A stretch of DNA of 64,000 nucleotides from Halobacteriovoraceae bacterium. Its GTDB lineage: Bacteria; Bdellovibrionota; Bacteriovoracia; Bacteriovoracales; Bacteriovoracaceae. The translations under genes and the position numbers were made by a program. The stretch covers positions 145,018-209,017 of the forward strand of contig PASN01000001.1 in the NCBI GenBank assembly GCA_002711995.1, read 5' to 3'. Below are positions 59,467 through 64,000 of the stretch, piece after piece (within the stretch, counting starts at the first letter, position 1; each line of letters starts with the position of its first letter). The notes under the pieces are model-generated. The model was given only the letters and a program-made list of their open reading frames with translations, did no database searches and was not told where the DNA came from.

Positions 59467-60498
59467 ATGCGTCCGTCAGAAAACGATAAAAACTATGAAT
59501 GGCCAGATTATAAGAGGGATTTTGAGGCCTTGCCCCCAGAAAAGCTATTTTCCAACAACCGCAGTGTGGAAATGTCGGCAGCATCAAAGTACGACTACTT
59601 ATTCGGCGATCAAAACACAATCTTCAACAAGGAAATAGACTTCGCGGATTCAGTATATAACCGACATAATAGAATCTCACATTGGTTTGGAATTTGTCAT
59701 GGCACCGCTATAGCAAGTTTTTCATATCCTGAACCAGTTAAAGGTGTCACCGTTAAAGCTTTCAACAACAGTGACTTACACTTCACATCAATAGATATTA
59801 AACGTCTTGCAGCCTATGTGTGGGCGGAGAACCAAAAACAGTCCTTCCAAGTGGGAGGAAGGTGCTACTCCAATGAACTGGGTTCGAGAGAAGCATTTTG
59901 TTTGGATACTAATCCTGCCACATTTCACTTAAGCTTATTAAACTACATAGGAGTTTATGGCAAAACTTTTATTATTGATAACGCCTACGATTCAATGGTT
60001 TGGAACAGACCGGTTTTGTCATTTAGATATAAATATAAAAACCCTTTAACCAAACTACCTTCAAACAAATTAAAGTACTCTTTGCTAAAATTGGAGAATT
60101 ACGTTAACGACCCTAAGGCTAAGTTTCGAGCAAAAGATGCGTTCTATATTGTCGAAGTTGAAATGACTGTTGAACTTCTCTACGGTGACAAAGATCCTAA
60201 ACCAAATCGCCTAGATTCGGCGTATAAGATTAATTATTCTTATGATTTAGAAATTGACAGGAATGGAAACATTATCGGAGGTGAGTGGATTACGAAATAT
60301 CACCCCGACTTTACTTGGATGATTAAAGAGGGCACGTCCCCCTCAACTACTGAAGATATTTTCTTAAAAGATTTTTTGTGGGACGGCAAAACCCCTCTTG
60401 ACTATTACGTAAGAAGCTTAGGAAAGCAAGCTGCTAAAAAAGGTAAGGTTCTGGAGTATATTGTTAGAAGTTTGATAGAACTTACAAAGGAAAAGTAA
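59467..60498 (+). CDS. TGase-elicitor-like domain part of the interrupted second gene
   Basis: The domain has WFGICHGTAIASFSYPEP, matching the CH-x-A-x-AS pattern of the first paralogue, and IIDNAYDSMVWNRPVLSF with the VWNxP motif. It has no signal peptide of its own; ATG 59467 has AAAGGGGGA six bases upstream, so internal initiation is possible, but the frame continues upstream without a stop to the TAA at 59341. Without that TAA the gene would be 59104-60498. Confidence 0.6.
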   Translation: MRPSENDKNYEWPDYKRDFEALPPEKLFSNNRSVEMSAASKYDYLFGDQNTIFNKEIDFADSVYNRHNRISHWFGICHGTAIASFSYPEPVKGVTVKAFNNSDLHFTSIDIKRLAAYVWAENQKQSFQVGGRCYSNELGSREAFCLDTNPATFHLSLLNYIGVYGKTFIIDNAYDSMVWNRPVLSFRYKYKNPLTKLPSNKLKYSLLKLENYVNDPKAKFRAKDAFYIVEVEMTVELLYGDKDPKPNRLDSAYKINYSYDLEIDRNGNIIGGEWITKYHPDFTWMIKEGTSPSTTEDIFLKDFLWDGKTPLDYYVRSLGKQAAKKGKVLEYIVRSLIELTKEK

Positions 60499-60549
60499 TA
60501 GAAAATGGGAAGATGCAAATTGACTGCAAAATCAAAGGTGTAAGGTAAG

Positions 60550-60576
60550 GACAGGGGAAAACACCTTTCCCCTGTC
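60550..60576. terminator. perfect 11-bp hairpin between convergent genes
   Basis: GACAGGGGAAA (60550-60560), loop ACACC, TTTCCCCTGTC (60566-60576). No long U-run follows, but position between convergent genes suggests a two-way terminator. Confidence 0.6.
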
Positions 60577-60623
60577 TCATAAGGAAAAGACTATACTATT
60601 GCTTAACAAAATCTACTCCTTTG

Positions 60624-61023
60624 TTAAGCTGACAATACAATATTCACTCTTTCCTTTTGAACCCTAAATTGATTATTAATCAATATCCCCTTTGTTTTCA
60701 ATAAAGCGTGATTGTGTTTCTCGTTCTTAACTCCATATACCAACGTGACATTTTTATTCTCGGCTATTTTGGATAAAGAAAGAACTAGCTCCTTTGAGAA
60801 CTCTCTACTTTTAAGTTCTTGAACAAATCTTTATTTAAACTTTTCCCATTTATTATTATCATGATTAAAAAATTTGGGTAATTCTGAACTGGGAGCTTGT
60901 TCTTTGTGCCATTCATCTAAATCCAATTGTTCTTTCTTCACCCCATGGCCACATCCGGTCCACTAAAACTCTGTACCCATCTTGTTTATTTGACCGGTAA
61001 TAAGCCCATTTAAGTTTAATCAT
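60624..61023 (-). pseudogene. DUF488-family gene broken by a frameshift and a stop
   Basis: ATG 61023 (GGGGAGG upstream) opens KLKWAYYRSNKQDGYRVLVDRMWPWG, the DUF488 start. The frame then ends soon at TAG. In the next frame the protein continues VKKEQLDLDEWHKEQAPSSELPKFF, then TAA at 60831-60833, then RFVQELKSREFSKELVLS, VTLVYGVKNEKHNHALLK and TAA at 60624. The two pieces cover a whole DUF488 protein (about 120 aa). It is broken by one frameshift near WPWG and one nonsense codon. Confidence 0.85.
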
Positions 61024-61175
61024 CTCTTTCCTCCCCTTAATAAAGATAAGCAAAGAAAGGCCACAGAAAAATATTTGAACCTTCTGACACTTCAGAAAGA
61101 GTAAAAGCAATAACCACCATAAGCAGGTAAGGCTAAGGCTTGAACGATCCTTTTAGTAAAAAAACCTTGGTAATA

Positions 61176-61577
61176 TTAAAGGTGCCAATCTTCGCTTTCT
61201 TCTGGCTGATACAACATCCGAGTGATTTTTAAAGTTTTAGTTTGGCCATCGGGAAACATCCAATTTATAGACTGACCAACTCGCAGCCCCAAAAGTGCAG
61301 AGCCTAATGGCGCTAAAACTGAAATTTTTCCTTCAGCAAAGTTGGAATCCGAAGGGTAGACAAGTGATATAGTCATCTCTTTGTCGTCCTGTAGGTTTAA
61401 GAACTGAAACTTTGAATTCATAGTTACCAGGTCTGCTGGAACGCAATCATTCTCTAGAACCTTCGCTCTATCCAGTTCCAACTCCAAGCTCTCAAATTCA
61501 TCCGATCCTTGAAAACTTAACACATGTGAAATTCGCAATAAATCTTTCTTTGTAACCAAGATAATGTGATCATCCAT
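61176..61577 (-). CDS. rnk: Rnk-like (GreA/GreB C-terminal domain) protein
   Basis: The 133 residues show a short N-terminal helix pair (ELELDRAKVLENDCVPADLVTMNSKF in part) and the FKBP-like GreA-C domain (ISLVYPSDSNFAEGKISVLAPLGSALLGLRVGQ in part). Rnk binds RNA polymerase without the coiled coil of GreA. It starts within the Crp/Fnr gene's last bases (8-bp overlap) with CAAGGAAG upstream. Confidence 0.85.
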   Translation of the reverse strand: MDDHIILVTKKDLLRISHVLSFQGSDEFESLELELDRAKVLENDCVPADLVTMNSKFQFLNLQDDKEMTISLVYPSDSNFAEGKISVLAPLGSALLGLRVGQSINWMFPDGQTKTLKITRMLYQPEESEDWHL

Positions 61578-62250
61578 TCTTTCTTCCTTGTGAAAAATAG
61601 TTTAATTCGTAATTTTGTGAAAAGGTCAGAAGCTTTTGAACATCCTTAATTTTTATTTCTCTTCCATATCTCTTTATAAAGCCTTCAACTTCAAGTTTAC
61701 TCAATATTCTTGTAACTGTCTCAGTCCTAGCCCCACAAAATCCCCCTATTTCTTTCCTAGTCCATAGGTGCTCTGGGGCTACCTGCTTTAGATAAATTAA
61801 GCTTTCCACCACTCGCGAAAGTGCTCTTTTACCAGTGAAATTCCTCAATCTTTCCTCTGCTGTTCGTAGGTCGAAAGCTAGAGTTTTGGATAGATACACA
61901 AACAACTCCGGGAAATGTGAAAACACTTCGTGTTTTTTATTTAATGGAAACTGAATAGCCTCAACTTCAGATAGTGCTAAGGCTGTGGCATGATATCTGT
62001 CATCACCTAAGAGCGATCGATAGCCCATAAATCTTTTTCTTCCGACAACCCTAAGAAGGGTATCCTCACCATTTACCCCCAAACCAACAAGTCCTACAAC
62101 CCCACTAAGTATGAAGTACAATCCATCTACAGCATCATCCTTTTCAAAAAGAGTAAGCCCTCTATTAAAGATACGCACTTGACCTTGTTTTAATATACTG
62201 GGTGGCAAGTCTTGATATAAATCAAAGCCCTCTTGTGTTGTAGAAAGCAT
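61570..62250 (-). CDS. Crp/Fnr-family transcriptional regulator
   Basis: A cNMP-binding fold is seen (FNRGLTLFEKDDAVDGLYFILSGVVGLV in part, to about residue 110), a dimer helix and an HTH: WTRKEIGGFCGARTETVTRILSKLEVEGFI. It lacks Fnr's cysteine cluster. ATG 62250 has AAGGAG six or seven bases upstream. It is co-transcribed with rnk. Effector unknown; possibly redox or stress. Confidence 0.88.
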   Translation of the reverse strand: MLSTTQEGFDLYQDLPPSILKQGQVRIFNRGLTLFEKDDAVDGLYFILSGVVGLVGLGVNGEDTLLRVVGRKRFMGYRSLLGDDRYHATALALSEVEAIQFPLNKKHEVFSHFPELFVYLSKTLAFDLRTAEERLRNFTGKRALSRVVESLIYLKQVAPEHLWTRKEIGGFCGARTETVTRILSKLEVEGFIKRYGREIKIKDVQKLLTFSQNYELNYFSQGRKNG

Positions 62251-62597
62251 CCTAAGGCTCCTTGAGTCTAGGTTCAAATACTTTTTAGTGAACTAACTAA
62301 AAGTATAGTTTAATCGGTATGTGAAAAAATTAAATAGGAGTGGCTAACCTAAATAGAACAGCTGGTTAGCCGTTAATACAGTGCTACAGTTTTACGAGAG
62401 GATATAGGTAATAAATAAGAACTTAAATTGCACATGACTAGATATTACCAAGGGAAGGGTGAAAGTCAACATGGATTAGTAAAAAGTAACCTCCTCCACT
62501 ATTGGTCTTTGGTGAAAAGGTTCAAACAATCCTTTAATGATCTTCATTAAATCACTTTAAAAGTTATCTCAACATTTTCAAAAACCTTGATAACTAA
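62251..62597. other. intergenic region between Crp/Fnr and UDG-like genes
   Basis: It contains TATACT on the minus strand (62302-62307), a possible -10 box of the Crp/Fnr gene, and an inverted repeat GGCTAACC (62342-62349) / GGTTAGCC (62364-62371) just upstream, which may be an operator. No gene was seen in the rest. Confidence 0.4.
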
Positions 62598-63179
62598 TTA
62601 ATTAATTAGATGCATTAATCTTTTTCTAATTTTGGGAAGAGTGTCTTTTTCAAACCATTGATTCTTAGCAAGCCAAATATTATTTCTTGGAGAAGGATGA
62701 GGGAGAAAAATTTGGTTACTGTCTTTTAGTGACTGGTCTTTAACCAACGACGTTAACTTCACATTTTTACCAAAATAATAATCGCACGCGTATTTACCAA
62801 CATAAATCTCGCATTGAACTTGATTAAGTAGGTTTTTAATTGGATCCAGCCACCTGGGAGCACACTCCTTTCGTGGAGGCAAATCTCCCGACCTCCCCCT
62901 ACCTGGATAGCATAATCCCATGGGTACAATTGCAAACCTTTTAGAATCGTAAAACTCTTGTTCTGAAACCTGCAGCCACAGCCTTAACCTTTCACCACTT
63001 TTGTCATCCCATGGGATACCCGATGTGTGGGCTTTTATACCTGGGGCCTGCCCTATAAGTAAAACCCTGGAATCTGGGGAAAATTGAAAAACTGGCCTTG
63101 GAGCACAAGGCAAGGCATTCTCACATACACCACAACTCTTAATATCTCTGATTAATTTGTAAAACTTATTTTCTTCCAT
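62598..63179 (-). CDS. uracil-DNA glycosylase family protein
   Basis: A CGVCENALP cysteine pair, then LLIGQAPGIKAHTSGIPWDDKSGERLR (motif A, read in parts), IVPMGLCYPGRGRSGDLPPRKECA and FLPHPSPRNN (motif B). This is the family of small UDG-like enzymes that remove uracil or related bases. ATG 63179 is chosen as the start; the frame extends upstream with a Cys-rich piece that appears unlikely. 193 residues. Confidence 0.82.
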   Translation of the reverse strand: MEENKFYKLIRDIKSCGVCENALPCAPRPVFQFSPDSRVLLIGQAPGIKAHTSGIPWDDKSGERLRLWLQVSEQEFYDSKRFAIVPMGLCYPGRGRSGDLPPRKECAPRWLDPIKNLLNQVQCEIYVGKYACDYYFGKNVKLTSLVKDQSLKDSNQIFLPHPSPRNNIWLAKNQWFEKDTLPKIRKRLMHLIN

Positions 63180-63301
63180 TGCTTTGAATACTACCACCAA
63201 ACACGACACATCGCACAACCTCTTTTTTTTACAGGTTGCACACCTGATTCCAATCATTATGTCTCTTCGAAAGCTTAGGTATACTAGCTTAGGAGGAAGT
63301 T

Positions 63302-63943
63302 ATGATTGATTATGACAAAGAGCTTGAGAAAACATTATCTACTCCCAGAATGAATTATGGAATCTTGGCTAAGATTCTATTTTCGACAATGGACATCCTC
63401 TATGGAAAGAAAGCTACTATATTGAAGTTTAAAGTTCTTGAGATTATTGCGAGAGTTCCATATCAGGCATGGGAACAAGTTGCATATGTCGCCATTACTC
63501 ACAAATATGAATCACCTGCCTTTGCTAAACGAATTTTTGAGTTTGTCAGAGAGGCCCGAGAACAACAAGACAATGAACAGTGGCACTTGTTAATAATCGA
63601 AGAGCTTGTGCTCAAGATGAACTTAAAGAAGAGCTTTTTAAAGCATAGGCTATTACCGCAATTAATTGCCTTTTTCTACTATCACGTCAGTTGGCTGTTG
63701 TATGTTATCAACCCTAAGTTGAGCTATCAATTAAACGCACACTTTGAAGATCATGCTGAACACGAGTACATGAACTTTGTAAAAGACAATGAAGAACTTA
63801 TGCAAACTCCACACTCGAGTTCTTTTGAAGAAGATTATGGAAAGTTCAATAACTTGAAAGAGTTGTTTATTCAAATTGCCATGGATGAAAGACACCACAA
63901 AGAAGAAAGCTTAAGCAAAATCTCCAACCCAAGATTCTCCTAA
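63302..63943 (+). CDS. alternative-oxidase-like diiron protein
   Basis: The four diiron blocks can be lined up with AOX: WEQVAYVAITHKYE, QDNEQWHLLIIEEL (NERMH-like), NAHFEDHAEHEYMNF (LEEEA-like) and AMDERHHKEES (RADEAHH-like). Hydrophobic LLPQLIAFFYYHVSWLLYV may be the membrane face. AOX oxidises quinol with O2 without pumping protons. First block uses W-E-Q in place of LET. ATG 63302 has TAGGAGG upstream. 213 residues, short but in range. Confidence 0.72.
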   Translation: MIDYDKELEKTLSTPRMNYGILAKILFSTMDILYGKKATILKFKVLEIIARVPYQAWEQVAYVAITHKYESPAFAKRIFEFVREAREQQDNEQWHLLIIEELVLKMNLKKSFLKHRLLPQLIAFFYYHVSWLLYVINPKLSYQLNAHFEDHAEHEYMNFVKDNEELMQTPHSSSFEEDYGKFNNLKELFIQIAMDERHHKEESLSKISNPRFS

Positions 63944-64000
63944 CCTTTCAACCCTGTTGAAATCCGGTCCTAAGGATTCCTCACACGGAGTCGCTCAAGC

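Overview
The window looks like chromosome from an AT-rich Gram-negative bacterium. The mix of housekeeping genes (rpsU, rarA, monomeric NADP isocitrate dehydrogenase, a 2-oxo-acid dehydrogenase E2/E3 pair) with many small secreted or lipoprotein genes of no clear family suggests the Bdellovibrionota (Bdellovibrio/Bacteriovorax-like). That placement is inference from gene character; no search could be run.

1-22.9 kb is core-like: a CapA-like partial gene, secreted proteins, rpsU, rarA, a YrdC-domain protein, a coiled-coil protein and a lytic-transglycosylase-like gene split by one in-frame TAA. A compact locus at 9.5-12.9 kb encodes a PqqD/RRE-like protein, a family 2 glycosyltransferase, a JmjC/cupin protein and a PLP enzyme; a 51-residue acidic ORF lies 0.7 kb upstream. 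It is a candidate for an undescribed peptide- or protein-modification pathway. Then follow icd, a secreted trypsin-like protease, E2/lpd, a DnaQ-type exonuclease, a KamA-type radical SAM protein, an HD-type signalling protein and tRNA-Gly(GCC).

22.9-57.4 kb is a putative genomic island. Its left end is the 3' end of tRNA-Gly; its right end carries a tyrosine recombinase, an excisionase-like gene and an 11-bp copy of the tRNA tail. The cargo is mostly metal and metalloid resistance: a MerR-type regulator (nonsense-interrupted) with an arsenate-type GAPDH and ArsJ; a HMA-like/CDF transporter and a cytochrome c-FTR1 permease; an Acr3-like permease; a CDF-DsbB-DsbA-DUF3703 operon; and an HME-RND efflux operon with two TolC-like proteins, extra lipoproteins and only a miniature His-rich adaptor. 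Further in are decayed metal-permease and outer-membrane genes, a GH15 enzyme, an SbnA-like synthase with an EamA exporter, a protein-glutaminase-like secreted enzyme, a caa3-type oxidase cluster and a CzcD-like transporter.

57.4-64 kb holds two tandem secreted proteins resembling transglutaminase elicitors (the second broken by a TAA), a DUF488 pseudogene, a Crp/Fnr regulator with Rnk, a uracil-DNA glycosylase family protein and an alternative-oxidase-like diiron protein.

A recurring feature is genes intact except for one stop or frameshift (LT-like gene, merR, dsbA, second TGase-like gene, DUF488). These may be real decay, slippage or sequencing error; raw reads would decide.
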